Positions 38,710 through 48,326 of a DNA stretch of 64,000 bases are shown in pieces. This DNA comes from Chitinophagaceae bacterium DXS (lineage in GTDB: Bacteria; Bacteroidota; Bacteroidia; Chitinophagales; Chitinophagaceae): positions 5,422,209-5,486,208 of the forward strand of contig CP128386.1 of assembly GCA_030345135.1 (NCBI GenBank). Direction: 5' to 3'. Position 1 is the first letter of the stretch. Every line of letters starts with the position of its first letter. A program made the position numbers and the translations under genes. Under the pieces are notes generated by a model, which worked only from the letters and a program-made list of their open reading frames with translations, ran no database searches and had not been told where the DNA came from.

Positions 38710-38760
38710 AGGTGTAAGGTTTCAGGCATCAGGTGTCAGGAGTAAGTTTTCAGGTGTAAG
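38710..38760. repeat. Three degenerate 21-bp tandem repeats upstream of the initiating transferase gene
   Basis: AGGTGT starts at 38710, 38731 and 38752, exactly 21 bases apart, with similar flanks (TTTCAGG, TAAG). The block is in the 137-base gap between the methyltransferase and the polyprenyl-phosphate transferase genes. Two helical turns of spacing could suit a multi-site regulator, but it may be a decayed genomic repeat. Confidence 0.45.
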
Positions 38761-38841
38761 TCACTCCTTGCACTTCAGGCTAATTTTCACTAAAGTTATC
38801 AACCCACTTTCAATAAGCTTTTCGGCTATAAAACAACTGCA

Positions 38842-40230
38842 ATGAACAGCCGCTTTATATATCACCTGCAGGTTGTGCTTTTTCTTCTTGACCTGGTAGT
38901 TTGTGGAAGTCTTTTCGTAACAGAATATTTTTTATTAAAAGGAACAATATTCTTTCCTGAGGCTAACTTTTTCGAAAATGGAATCTGCTTGCTTTTTATC
39001 TGGATCTCTATTACTTACACTGTGCACGTGTATAATGCCGATCAAATAATTTCATTTTACAGCCTGGTGCAAAAAACCAAAAGGAGCTTTTTATATTTTG
39101 TTATTGCTTCTGTATTTTTTTCCCTGCTTCTCAAGGCTATTCACATACCGCTTGGCGCAGTAATATATTTCACCTGTTCACTTTTTATTTCACTAGCGAT
39201 AAACAGAATACTATATCTTGGCGTATATAGCTATTATAGCAAACAAAAACATATTCTTAGTAACGTTGTAGTAATTGGCTTCAACAGTCTTTCAAAAAAA
39301 ATTATTGAGTCGCTCGAAAGGTCAGCAGTCAACAAAAAGATCATCGGCATTTGCGACGAGCCGGAGAACCAACAGGAACTGTTCCACTATCCCATCATCA
39401 GCAGTATCACGGATACGATAGAAACATGTAAAAAGCTACATGTTACCGAAATATATTCAAGCATTGCTCCTGAGCAGAATTCAGCTATTTATCATCTTAT
39501 AGAAGAAGCGGAACAACACTGCATACATTTCCGCATAGTACCGGATATGAGTGTTTTTTTTAAGCAACAGTTTCATATGGATTATATGCATGGCATGCCG
39601 GTAATATCTCTACGTAAAGAACCATTAGAAGACTTGAGCAACCGGATCTTAAAACGATTGTTTGATATTTTATTTAGCCTGGCAGTTATGATCTTCATTC
39701 TTTCATGGTTGATGCCACTCATCGGCATTTTAATACTTATGGATTCCGAAGGCCCCATCTTTTTCATACAGATGCGCAGCGGCAAAAATCTCCTGCCGTT
39801 TCCCTGTATTAAATTCAGAAGCATGAGAGTCAATAACTCTGCGAATGAGAAACAGGCTACTAAAAACGATGAGCGCTTTACCCGGTTAGGAAAGTTTCTC
39901 CGTCATACTAACCTGGACGAGTTTCCGCAATTCTTAAATGTATTAAAAGGTCAGATGAGCATCGTTGGTCCGCGTCCGCACATGCTTAAACACACAGAAC
40001 AATATTCTCAGAACCTGCATCAATATATGTCAAGACATCTCGTAAAACCGGGCATAACCGGCTGGGCCCAGATAAACGGATACAGAGGGGAAATTACATC
40101 TGCAGATAATTTACGGAACAGGATCCGGTACGATCTGCAATACCTGGAAAACTGGAGTATCTGGCTTGATCTGAAAATAATTCTTCTAACAGTCATAAAC
40201 ACAATTAAAGGCGACAAAAATGCATTCTAG
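38842..40230 (+). CDS. Polyprenyl-phosphate sugar phosphotransferase initiating repeat-unit synthesis (WcaJ/WbaP-like)
   Basis: 462 residues. Four to five N-terminal membrane helices (residues about 7-30, 44-62, 82-104, 108-126), a CoA-binding-like middle (VVVIGFNSLSKKIIESLE), and one helix (LFDILFSLAVMIFILSWLMPLIGILILM) lead into the bacterial sugar transferase domain. That domain has IKFRSMRVN, TRLGKFLRHTNLDEFPQFLNVLKGQMSIVGPRPHM and KPGITGWAQINGYRGE. It transfers a hexose-1-phosphate to undecaprenyl phosphate, the first step of the repeat unit. It is the last gene before the terminator, a common place for it in such loci. Confidence 0.95.
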   Translation: MNSRFIYHLQVVLFLLDLVVCGSLFVTEYFLLKGTIFFPEANFFENGICLLFIWISITYTVHVYNADQIISFYSLVQKTKRSFLYFVIASVFFSLLLKAIHIPLGAVIYFTCSLFISLAINRILYLGVYSYYSKQKHILSNVVVIGFNSLSKKIIESLERSAVNKKIIGICDEPENQQELFHYPIISSITDTIETCKKLHVTEIYSSIAPEQNSAIYHLIEEAEQHCIHFRIVPDMSVFFKQQFHMDYMHGMPVISLRKEPLEDLSNRILKRLFDILFSLAVMIFILSWLMPLIGILILMDSEGPIFFIQMRSGKNLLPFPCIKFRSMRVNNSANEKQATKNDERFTRLGKFLRHTNLDEFPQFLNVLKGQMSIVGPRPHMLKHTEQYSQNLHQYMSRHLVKPGITGWAQINGYRGEITSADNLRNRIRYDLQYLENWSIWLDLKIILLTVINTIKGDKNAF

Positions 40231-40280
40231 ACCTGCATATTTTTATTCATGAGAACACGGTTTTATTTGTCATGAAGAAT

Positions 40281-40316
40281 GGGGCGTAGAGCCTTCGGGC
40301 TTCGCGTCCCTCTTTT
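40281..40316 (+). terminator. Intrinsic terminator closing the polysaccharide locus
   Basis: A two-tier hairpin: outer stem GGGGCG/CGTCCC (40281-40286 with 40305-40310, one G-T pair), a two-by-two internal loop, and inner stem GAGCC/GGCTT capped by a TTCG tetraloop (40289-40302). TCTTTT follows directly. It lies 50 bases after the initiating-transferase stop codon and 78 bases before the giant-protein start. Confidence 0.75.
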
Positions 40317-40393
40317 AAACCTGCTGCCATTTATCGCCACCACTCCTTATTTACGTGTGCACTATCTCTTACGTTTTAAAAAACTTTCTTGCT

Positions 40394-43300
40394 ATGAAAA
40401 CAGCGAAACTATTTTTCCAACAAAAGTACTTTCATTCAGTTCGCAATCTGCGACTGGCACTAAACCTGTGTTTTAGAGTTATTTCATGCATCGTCGTCTT
40501 GTTTACGGCGCATGCAGTTAACGCTCAAAATGCTATCGTTACAGAAAACCAGTTACCCGGAAACCCTTCTGCACAATGGGATATACAAGGTGCGGGCGAT
40601 TTAAGCATACAGGGGTTTGCTACAGACATTAGTGTCAATAAGGGAGAAACGGTGCATTTTAAAATTAAGACCAACGCGAGCAATTATTCAATCGACATCT
40701 ACCGCATTGGTTACTACCAGGGCAACGGTGCAAGAAAAGTTGGCACCGGCGTTATTACAGCAACACTTCCGCAAACGCAACCAAATGATCTGTATGATGT
40801 TGCTACAGGTCTGACAGATTGCGGCAACTGGAATGAATCTGCGCACTGGGATGTGCCTGCGACGGCGGTTTCGGGCATTTACATTGCTAAGCTAACCCGT
40901 GCGGATAACAACGGATCCAGCCACATCACTTTTGTTGTAAGAGATGATGCAAGCACTTCAGATCTGTATTTTAAAACATCGGACGGCACCTGGCAGGCTT
41001 ATAACAACTATGGAGGCAACAGCCTCTACGAAAACAATTCGGGAACGGCCGTTCCGGGATTTAACCACGCAACAAAAGTAAGTTACAACCGGCCATTCTA
41101 TACACGTAATGGCGGCGATGCAGGTGAAGGCGGCATAGCTGAAGATTGGGTTTTCAATGCCGAGTACCCAATGATAAGATGGTTAGAAAAAAATGGCTTT
41201 GATGTTTCATATACATCAAATGTAGATGCAGACAGAAGAGGTGATCTGATCAGGAATCACAAAGTCTTCCTGTCTGTTGGCCACGATGAGTACTGGTCCG
41301 GTCAGGAAGTAGCAAATGTCACAGCTGCAAGAAACGCAGGTGTGCATCTGGCGTTTTTCAGCGGCAATGAAATCTATTGGAAAACACGTTATGAAGCGAG
41401 TACAGATGGCTCCGCCACTTCATACAGAACGCTTGTTTGCTATAAGGAAGGAACACTGGGTGAGAATGTATGTGGTGGTAAATGCGATCCGCTTCCCAAC
41501 GTATGGACAGGCCTTTGGCGCGCCGGGTGCGAATATCCGAATGCAGATGGCTGCAAACCGGAAAACGGGTTAACCGGACAAATTAGCTGGAAAGATTATA
41601 CCGGGGCTATTACAGTTCCGGATACCTATAAAAATTTACGTTTCTGGCGCAATACTTCAATTGCTTCACTCGGAGCAGGACAAACGGCAACATTATCAGC
41701 CGGCACACTTGGCTATGAGTGTGATTTTGAACAATACGAATCTTATTACCCGGCTGGACGCATAAGACTATCAAGCACAGCTATTGGCAACGACAAACAT
41801 GCATTATCCCTATATAGGCATGCAAGCGGAGCATTGGTTTTTGGCGCAGGAACTGTACAGTGGTCCTGGGGACTTGACGGGGTTCACGATCGCGGCGGTT
41901 CTGTTGAAGACCCCCGCATGCAGCAGGCTACTGTTAACCTGTTTGCAGATATGGGCGTGCAACCTGCTAGCCTGCAAAGCCCGTTAACAATTGCAACCAT
42001 GTCTACAGACTTGATCGCTCCTTCGTCTGTTATTGCAACGCCTGCTGCCAGTGCACTGCTGCCTACCGGTACTGCTGTGGTAATTAGTGGTACCGCAGCA
42101 GATGACGGAGGCGGTGTTGTTGCCGGGGTTGAAATTTCAACAGATGGCGGCGTAACGTGGCAAAGAGCTGACGGAACAACAAACTGGAGTTATTCATGGA
42201 CACCAACTACAACCGGTTCAGTCACCATTCACAGCAGAAGTTTTGATGACAATGGAAATATTGAAGCCATGGGCTCAGAAAGCGGAGCCAATACCGTGAA
42301 CGTAAAAGTTTACAATCCATCAGAACCCAATTGCCCCTGCAATGTATTTCAACCAACTGACGTGCCCGCTATAGCAAAGGATAACGATGGTACTTCTATT
42401 GAAATTGGATTCAAGTTCAGATCCAACACAAGCGGGTTTATAACAGGCGTTAGATACTATAAGGGCGCAGGCACAACAGGAACACATATTGGCCACTTAT
42501 GGTCATCCAGCGGCGCATCCCTTGCGCAAATAACTTTTAACAATGAAACAGCTTCCGGCTGGCAAGAGGCGAAGTTTTCAACCTCTGTAGCTATAACAGC
42601 AGGTGTTACGTATGTCGCTTCGATATTCAGCAGCTCCGGAGACTATGCCAATACCAATCCCTACTTCACGAGCACGGTGACTAACGGTCCTCTTTCCGCA
42701 CTCGCCACAAATATTGACGGGCCTAATGGTGTATACAAGTACAGTCCAACGCCTGTATTTCCTACCGATTTTTACCAGTCAACCAACTATTGGGTAGACG
42801 TGGTTTTTGAAACCCAGGCAGGACCGGATATAACTCCTCCTGACATTGCATTTACTGCACCGGATAACGGATCAACCAAAGTAAATGTAAGCACGGCTGT
42901 AACGCTAACATTTGATGAACCGATCAACACATCATCGATTACGGCGTCTACCTTTATGTTGCTTGATTCTTCCGGCGCAGCTGTTCCGGCGAACATCACC
43001 TATGACAACCAGGCAAACACTGCCACTTTAAAACCAATTGCAAACCTGGCCTATTCAAAAAAATATACGGTGGTAGCAAAAGGCGGCAGCTCCAATCCGG
43101 CCATTAAAGATCTCGCAGGAAATGCGCTGAGTGCTGACACCAGTTTTTCCTTTACAACACAAGCTGTTCCGCCGCCGCCACCAACCAACGGCACGGGTGG
43201 TCCTATTCTTATCGTGAGCGATCCAACCAATCCTTTCAGCAGATACACAGTTGAGATTTTAAGAGCTGAAGGCTTGAATGAATTTAACGCGATGGATATT

Positions 43301-46300
43301 TCCCAGGTAACTACATCTGTTCTTAACAGCTATGATGTAGTGGTACTGGGCGAGATGAGTATTTCATCGGCACAGGCAACTATGTTCAGCGACTGGACCA
43401 ACGCCGGCGGCACACTGATTGCATTCAGACCCAATGCACAGCTATCAGCTTTATTGGGAATTACACAAACGGGTTCAACATTAAGTGACAAATACATAAA
43501 AGTTGATACCTCTACAATCTCCACAAGAGGCATTGTGAGCCAGACAATACAATACCACGGCACGGCAGATCTTTACAACCTGAACGGCGCGACAAGCCTG
43601 GCTACGTTATTCAGTGATGCTAATACTGCAACCACATATCCGGCGGTAACAATTAAAACTGCCGGAACAGGAACAGCAGTGGCGTTTACATATGACCTGG
43701 CGAAATCAGTCATTTATACAAGGCAGGGCAATCCTGCATGGGCAGGCCAAAAACGTGACGGACAGATTGATCCTATCCGCTCAGATGATCAATTCTTCCC
43801 GGACTGGATCGACTTCAGCAAAATTGCTATCCCGCAGGCAGATGAACAGCAACATTTACTTGCTAACCTTATCATTAAAAACAGTTTGAAAAGGAAACCA
43901 CTTCCTAGACTTTGGTTCCTTCCGAAAGGCTTTAAAGCTGCTGTCGTAATGACCGGAGATGATCACGGAGATGCTGGCATGCAGCCGCGGTTTGACATCA
44001 ACATTTCTGAAAGTCCTACGGCTTGTTCCGTGAAGGATTGGGAATGCATACGATCCACCGGCTATCTTTATGTTGGCTCCACATTTACCAATGCACTCGC
44101 TAAACATTATGATAGTCTTGGCTTTGAAGTTGCACTGCACGTAAACACCAACTGTGGTAACGTTACGGCCACCCAATACCAGTCATTTATTACCGATCAG
44201 ATGAGCGCCTTCAGCAGCACCTTACCGGGTGTACCCACACCTTCCACCAACCGCAATCACTGCATAACGTGGAGCAACTGGAGCACGGTACCTGAAGTTG
44301 AAGTTGCTAACGGTATAAGGCTTGATGCCAACTACTATTACTGGCCAGATGCATGGATACATGGCATGTCAGGCATGTTTACAGGCTCCGGAGTTCCAAT
44401 GCGGTTTGCAAAGATCAACGGTGAATTAATTGACTGCTACCAGCTAACCACTCAAATGCCTGATGAATCCAATCTTACGTTCCCCAATTTTATTGACACG
44501 CTTTTAGATAAGGCAACAGGTCCGGAAGGCTACTATGGCGTGTTTACAGCCAACATGCATTTCGACAATCCCGATCATCCGGGTGCAAATGCAATTGTTG
44601 CATCAGCCAAAGCACACAGTGTGCCCGTTGTTTCCGCCAAACAAATGCTTGACTGGCTGGATGCAAGAAATGCCGTATCATATACCAACATGTCGTGGAA
44701 TGGATCATCGCTTACTTTTACGCTAACTGCCGGAGCTGATGCGCGCAACCTTCAATGTATGATCCCACATGCATCAGCAGCGGGTATGTTAAGCAGCATT
44801 ACAAGGAATGGAGCTGCTGTTACCTATCGTACCGAAGTAATTAAGGGTATAAACTACGCTTTCTTTACTGCTACAACAGGTGATTATACAGCTAACTATG
44901 GAACTGCTGACAATTCAGCTCCGCAAATTACTGCCGTTACCGCCACTGTATCAGCAGACAGCGCAACCATTAAGTGGACTACAAATGAAGCTGCCAGCTC
45001 AAAAGTAAACTACGCTCCTGCCGGCCAGCCATTAACCAACATGGTATCAGACACAGCATTAGTCACCTCTCATACCATGGTAATTAACGGTCTTACTTTT
45101 GGAACAACCTATTACTACCGTGTTACATCAGCAGATAAAGCAGCAAACAGTTCAAGCAGCCCGGTTGCTCCCGATTCGTTAACCTTCAATGTACCGGTTC
45201 CAAACTCAGCACCGGTAATTACACTGCAGCCACAATCAAAAGCTGCTTGTCCCGGCGCAGTAATTACATTTAAATCCACAGCAACAGGAACACCTGCTCC
45301 AACCGTTCAATGGCAGTCAAGCACCACCGGAACAACATGGAGCAATATAACCGGTGCAAAAGACACAATTCTAACAGTAACTGCATCAACAACGATCAAC
45401 GGTACACGATACAGAGCCGTGTGGTCGAACAGTGCAGGCTCCATTACATCCGATTCAGCAAAAATTACCGTTAGCACAACTGTTACAGTTGCCCTCTCTG
45501 CAAAAAGCGCTGTAACCTGTAATGGAGGTTCCAACGGAACATTAACCGTAACCGCAAGCGGCGGCACCGGTCCTTATCAATATAAACTGGGTAGCACAGG
45601 CACTTATCAGCAAAGCCCGACATTTATGAACCTGAGAGCCGGCAGCTACACCGTTTATGCAAATGACCTGGGATGCGGCGGAACAGGCAGTTTAGTTGTG
45701 ACAATCACACAACCAACCGCGGTCAAGGTAGTACTGGTTAGTCAGACAAATCTTACCTGCTATGGAGTGGCCACAGGTTCTCTGACAGTATCGGGCACCG
45801 GTGGAACCGGATCAATTTATACATTCAGAATTGGCACCACAGGTACATTCCAGAGCTCGCCTACTTTCAGTAATCTTGCCGCTGGTAGTTACAAAGTTTA
45901 TGCACAAGACTCCGTGGGTTGTATTTCTCCCACTGCATTAACCGTAACCATCACACAGCCCGCTGTAGTTAAGGCAGTATTGATTTCAAAAACAAATACA
46001 TCCTGCAATGGAGGTTCAGACGGAACTGCCACTGTATCCGGTACCGGTGGAACAGCGCCTTACCAATTCAGGAATGGCGTTAGCGGAACATTCCAAACTT
46101 CACCAACGATTACCGGATTACCGGCAGGATCTGCTAAAATATATGCCATGGACAACGTTGGCTGCGTTTCTCCAAGTGCACTTTCAGTGTCGATATCACA
46201 ACCCGCGGCGCTGAAACTCTCCATAGCCAGCCAGACAAATGTAAGCTGCTCCGGCGGTTCAAACGGATCAGTAACCGTATCTGCAACCGGGCAAAGCGGA

Positions 46301-46777
46301 ACTTATCTGTATCGCCTTGGCACAACAGGAACATTCCAGGCAAGCCCAATATTTACTGGTCTTAAAGCAGGCACATATACCATATATGCCCAAACAACGT
46401 TGTGCCCAACACTTGCCAGCATAAACGTAAAAATCACGCAATCAAATACACCATGTATTGCCGGTGCAAGAATCGGATCAGGAGAAACTTCCATAAGGCA
46501 ATCTTCCGCAATGGATTCTGTTGTAGCGAGCACATCAAAATTTGACGCCAGCGTTTCACCGAATCCTAGCGCCAGCGATTTCAGTCTTGTTGTTAAAGGA
46601 ACAGACGATAAGGAGGTGACAGTAACTGTTTCCGACATCCTGGGCAGACCGGTATATTCATCTAAGGGCGTTATCACCGGCGCAATACGCTTCGGCGAAA
46701 ATCTACAGCCAGGAGTTTACATTGTAAATATTCAACAGGGCAAAGAAGTTATATCACTACGGATAATTAAGCAGTAG
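40394..46777 (+). CDS. Giant T9SS-secreted multidomain protein: dimethylformamidase-beta-like, Ig-like, DUF4082, deacetylase-like, SprB repeats
   Basis: 2127 residues from the ATG at 40394 (an in-frame ATG at 40355 would precede an implausible signal). Order by approximate residue: signal peptide 1-46 ending HAVNAQ; N,N-dimethylformamidase-beta-like region 47-530 (MIRWLEKNGFDVSY, SVGHDEYWSGQEV, FFSGNEIYWKTRYE); Ig-like 540-640; DUF4082-like 650-805 (GVRYYKGAGTTGTHIGHLW); Big_5-like 813-925; a Rossmann-like plus polysaccharide-deacetylase-like module 935-1505 (AAVVMTGDDHGDAGM); Fn3-like 1512-1600; Ig 1604-1695; four SprB-type repeats 1697-2017 (CNGGSNGTLTVTASGGTGPYQYK); T9SS type A sorting domain at the end (SPNPSASDFSLVVKG). 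It should be exported and attached to the cell surface, where it may act on or hold the exopolysaccharide. Confidence 0.88.
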   Translation: MKTAKLFFQQKYFHSVRNLRLALNLCFRVISCIVVLFTAHAVNAQNAIVTENQLPGNPSAQWDIQGAGDLSIQGFATDISVNKGETVHFKIKTNASNYSIDIYRIGYYQGNGARKVGTGVITATLPQTQPNDLYDVATGLTDCGNWNESAHWDVPATAVSGIYIAKLTRADNNGSSHITFVVRDDASTSDLYFKTSDGTWQAYNNYGGNSLYENNSGTAVPGFNHATKVSYNRPFYTRNGGDAGEGGIAEDWVFNAEYPMIRWLEKNGFDVSYTSNVDADRRGDLIRNHKVFLSVGHDEYWSGQEVANVTAARNAGVHLAFFSGNEIYWKTRYEASTDGSATSYRTLVCYKEGTLGENVCGGKCDPLPNVWTGLWRAGCEYPNADGCKPENGLTGQISWKDYTGAITVPDTYKNLRFWRNTSIASLGAGQTATLSAGTLGYECDFEQYESYYPAGRIRLSSTAIGNDKHALSLYRHASGALVFGAGTVQWSWGLDGVHDRGGSVEDPRMQQATVNLFADMGVQPASLQSPLTIATMSTDLIAPSSVIATPAASALLPTGTAVVISGTAADDGGGVVAGVEISTDGGVTWQRADGTTNWSYSWTPTTTGSVTIHSRSFDDNGNIEAMGSESGANTVNVKVYNPSEPNCPCNVFQPTDVPAIAKDNDGTSIEIGFKFRSNTSGFITGVRYYKGAGTTGTHIGHLWSSSGASLAQITFNNETASGWQEAKFSTSVAITAGVTYVASIFSSSGDYANTNPYFTSTVTNGPLSALATNIDGPNGVYKYSPTPVFPTDFYQSTNYWVDVVFETQAGPDITPPDIAFTAPDNGSTKVNVSTAVTLTFDEPINTSSITASTFMLLDSSGAAVPANITYDNQANTATLKPIANLAYSKKYTVVAKGGSSNPAIKDLAGNALSADTSFSFTTQAVPPPPPTNGTGGPILIVSDPTNPFSRYTVEILRAEGLNEFNAMDISQVTTSVLNSYDVVVLGEMSISSAQATMFSDWTNAGGTLIAFRPNAQLSALLGITQTGSTLSDKYIKVDTSTISTRGIVSQTIQYHGTADLYNLNGATSLATLFSDANTATTYPAVTIKTAGTGTAVAFTYDLAKSVIYTRQGNPAWAGQKRDGQIDPIRSDDQFFPDWIDFSKIAIPQADEQQHLLANLIIKNSLKRKPLPRLWFLPKGFKAAVVMTGDDHGDAGMQPRFDINISESPTACSVKDWECIRSTGYLYVGSTFTNALAKHYDSLGFEVALHVNTNCGNVTATQYQSFITDQMSAFSSTLPGVPTPSTNRNHCITWSNWSTVPEVEVANGIRLDANYYYWPDAWIHGMSGMFTGSGVPMRFAKINGELIDCYQLTTQMPDESNLTFPNFIDTLLDKATGPEGYYGVFTANMHFDNPDHPGANAIVASAKAHSVPVVSAKQMLDWLDARNAVSYTNMSWNGSSLTFTLTAGADARNLQCMIPHASAAGMLSSITRNGAAVTYRTEVIKGINYAFFTATTGDYTANYGTADNSAPQITAVTATVSADSATIKWTTNEAASSKVNYAPAGQPLTNMVSDTALVTSHTMVINGLTFGTTYYYRVTSADKAANSSSSPVAPDSLTFNVPVPNSAPVITLQPQSKAACPGAVITFKSTATGTPAPTVQWQSSTTGTTWSNITGAKDTILTVTASTTINGTRYRAVWSNSAGSITSDSAKITVSTTVTVALSAKSAVTCNGGSNGTLTVTASGGTGPYQYKLGSTGTYQQSPTFMNLRAGSYTVYANDLGCGGTGSLVVTITQPTAVKVVLVSQTNLTCYGVATGSLTVSGTGGTGSIYTFRIGTTGTFQSSPTFSNLAAGSYKVYAQDSVGCISPTALTVTITQPAVVKAVLISKTNTSCNGGSDGTATVSGTGGTAPYQFRNGVSGTFQTSPTITGLPAGSAKIYAMDNVGCVSPSALSVSISQPAALKLSIASQTNVSCSGGSNGSVTVSATGQSGTYLYRLGTTGTFQASPIFTGLKAGTYTIYAQTTLCPTLASINVKITQSNTPCIAGARIGSGETSIRQSSAMDSVVASTSKFDASVSPNPSASDFSLVVKGTDDKEVTVTVSDILGRPVYSSKGVITGAIRFGENLQPGVYIVNIQQGKEVISLRIIKQ

Positions 46778-46780
46778 AAA

Positions 46781-46820
46781 GACGTTCTTCCGGCCGGTCC
46801 GGACGAACAACGTCACTTTA
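46781..46820 (+). terminator. Probable hairpin terminator after the giant gene
   Basis: GACGTTC...CCGG, a five-base loop, CCGG...GAAC and AACGTC can fold into a hairpin spanning 46781-46814. ACTTTAAAT follows, only a poor T-run. It starts four bases after the stop codon of the giant gene and precedes the GDP-fucose synthase gene. The stem is good, the tail weak. Confidence 0.45.
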
Positions 46821-46845
46821 AATAAACAATTCTAAAACGCTTTCC

Positions 46846-47808
46846 ATGAAAACTTCTTCAAGAATATTCGTAGCCGGCCATAAAGGCATGGTCGGCTCAT
46901 CGTTGGTAAGATTGCTTTATAAACAGGGCTACCATAATATTGTTACCAGAACGTCCATACAACTGGACCTGCGGAATCAACAGTCCGTTGCAGATTTTTT
47001 TGAAAGCGAAAAGCCGGAATATGTTTTTCTGGCCGCTGCAAAGGTTGGTGGCATTATGGCAAACAACACTTACCGCGCTGAGTTTATCTACGATAACCTG
47101 GCAATTGAAGCCAATGTTATACACCAATCATGGTTGTCGGGCGTTGACAAGTTGATGTTTTTAGGGTCGTCCTGTATATATCCAAGGCTGGCGCCACAAC
47201 CATTAAAGGAAGAATATCTTTTAACCGGTATGCTGGAACCAACAAATCAGCCATATGCCGTGGCAAAAATCGCAGGAATTGAACTTTGCGACGCATACAG
47301 GGCGCAATACGGATGCAATTTCATTTCAGTAATGCCAACCAATTTGTACGGCGCCAACGATAATTTTGATCCGGAAAAATCACACGTGCTGCCAGCATTA
47401 TTGAGGAAGTTTATTCTTGCTAAAAGAAATAACGATCCCTTTGTTGAGCTTTGGGGAACAGGAAAAGCTTTGCGTGAATTTATGCATGTAGACGATCTGG
47501 CGGATGCCTGTATATTTTTGATGAATACCTACGATAGCGCCGGAGTAATAAATATTGGCACGGGAAAAGACATCACGATTCATGACCTCGCTCTCACTAT
47601 TGCGGGGATCACCGGATACACAGGAAATATATACTTTGATACATCCAAGCCCGACGGTACGCCTCGTAAACTCCTGGATGTAAGTAAGCTCAATGCGCTT
47701 GACTGGCATGCCACAACGCCACTTGAACAAGGGTTAAAGGTTGTATATGAAGAAATAAAGGATATAGACTTTGATATGGAGAAAGCGAAGGTTGCTTATT
47801 ATAGTTAA
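46846..47808 (+). CDS. fcl: GDP-L-fucose synthase
   Basis: 320 residues, the usual length. IFVAGHKGMVGSSLVRLL (NADPH motif), VFLAAAKVGGIMANNTYRAEFIYDNLAIEANVIHQSW, LGSSCIYPRLAPQPLKEEYLLTG and YAVAKIAGIELCDAYRAQYG (catalytic Tyr about 136, Lys about 140) are diagnostic. It epimerises and reduces GDP-4-keto-6-deoxymannose, the product of gmd at 12795, to GDP-L-fucose. Placed outside the terminated core operon, after the giant secreted protein, it may have its own promoter. Confidence 0.96.
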   Translation: MKTSSRIFVAGHKGMVGSSLVRLLYKQGYHNIVTRTSIQLDLRNQQSVADFFESEKPEYVFLAAAKVGGIMANNTYRAEFIYDNLAIEANVIHQSWLSGVDKLMFLGSSCIYPRLAPQPLKEEYLLTGMLEPTNQPYAVAKIAGIELCDAYRAQYGCNFISVMPTNLYGANDNFDPEKSHVLPALLRKFILAKRNNDPFVELWGTGKALREFMHVDDLADACIFLMNTYDSAGVINIGTGKDITIHDLALTIAGITGYTGNIYFDTSKPDGTPRKLLDVSKLNALDWHATTPLEQGLKVVYEEIKDIDFDMEKAKVAYYS

Positions 47809-47952
47809 CAGGCATTTTTCATTATCAGGATGCACTTGCCATCCCGCAAAGAGCGACCCAAAATTCAAAGCTTACAAGAACACTAACAGATGCTCTCGCA
47901 ACCAATTCACAGATAAAGAAACAACCCATTTAGTTAACGCAAAAGGAATTCA

Positions 47953-47999
47953 AAAACAACAAAGCCAGCAAAGTCTATTTTTGCTGGCTTTGTTGTTTT
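47953..47999. terminator. Strong bidirectional intrinsic terminator
   Basis: A perfect 20-base-pair inverted repeat (47953-47972 with 47980-47999, core AACAAAGCCAGCAAA) with a seven-base GTCTATT loop. One end is an A-run and the other a T-run, so it can stop transcription in both directions. It lies between the convergent fcl and sigma-factor genes. Confidence 0.9.
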
Positions 48000-48173
48000 G
48001 TAGCCGCCACTACATTTTTACTAACAGTGGTGCCGCAGATTACGCCTGTTTTAATAGAAGATAAAAAGTTACGCCACCTTAGAATCGTGAATTTCCAGCT
48101 TTCGTTACTGCTGCCATAAAACTTAAAAAATAACGGGAAGCAAGGCCTGCATCATCATTCATATGATCGGGGA

Positions 48174-48323
48174 ATGCAACATTACCAAGGTAATGTGTTA
48201 GTACAGTTACGGAAGCATAAGAGAGCGTTGAATGAGCAGCAGGAAATTCAGGATGAGCGTGCAGGATTGAAAGGCCCGGGAGATACTCTCTTTGACCTGG
48301 AACAGGCTTTAATAACCTTTTGA
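48174..48323 (+). CDS. Small hypothetical ORF, 49 residues
   Basis: ATG at 48174 to TGA at 48323 encodes a hydrophilic, probably helical peptide containing LRKHKRALNEQQEIQDERAG and ending DTLFDLEQALITF. The composition looks more like protein than the surrounding frames, and the frame is open back to 48120. I recognise no family and see no clear ribosome-binding site. It could be a small gene, a remnant of a larger one, or chance. Confidence 0.25.
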   Translation: MQHYQGNVLVQLRKHKRALNEQQEIQDERAGLKGPGDTLFDLEQALITF

Positions 48324-48326
48324 GAA

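Larger units (their letters stand above)
47809..48326. other. Intergenic region between convergent fcl and ECF sigma genes
   Basis: The first 190 bases hold the strong terminator described separately. The rest (about 48000-48326) has one small frame with protein-like composition (48174-48323, listed separately) and otherwise nothing recognised. No promoter is called. Confidence 0.5.

Noticed and set aside
45480-46445. Four repeats considered as a CRISPR-like or DNA-level tandem array
   Set aside because: They are protein-level SprB-type repeats of about 80 residues inside one open frame, with diverged DNA.
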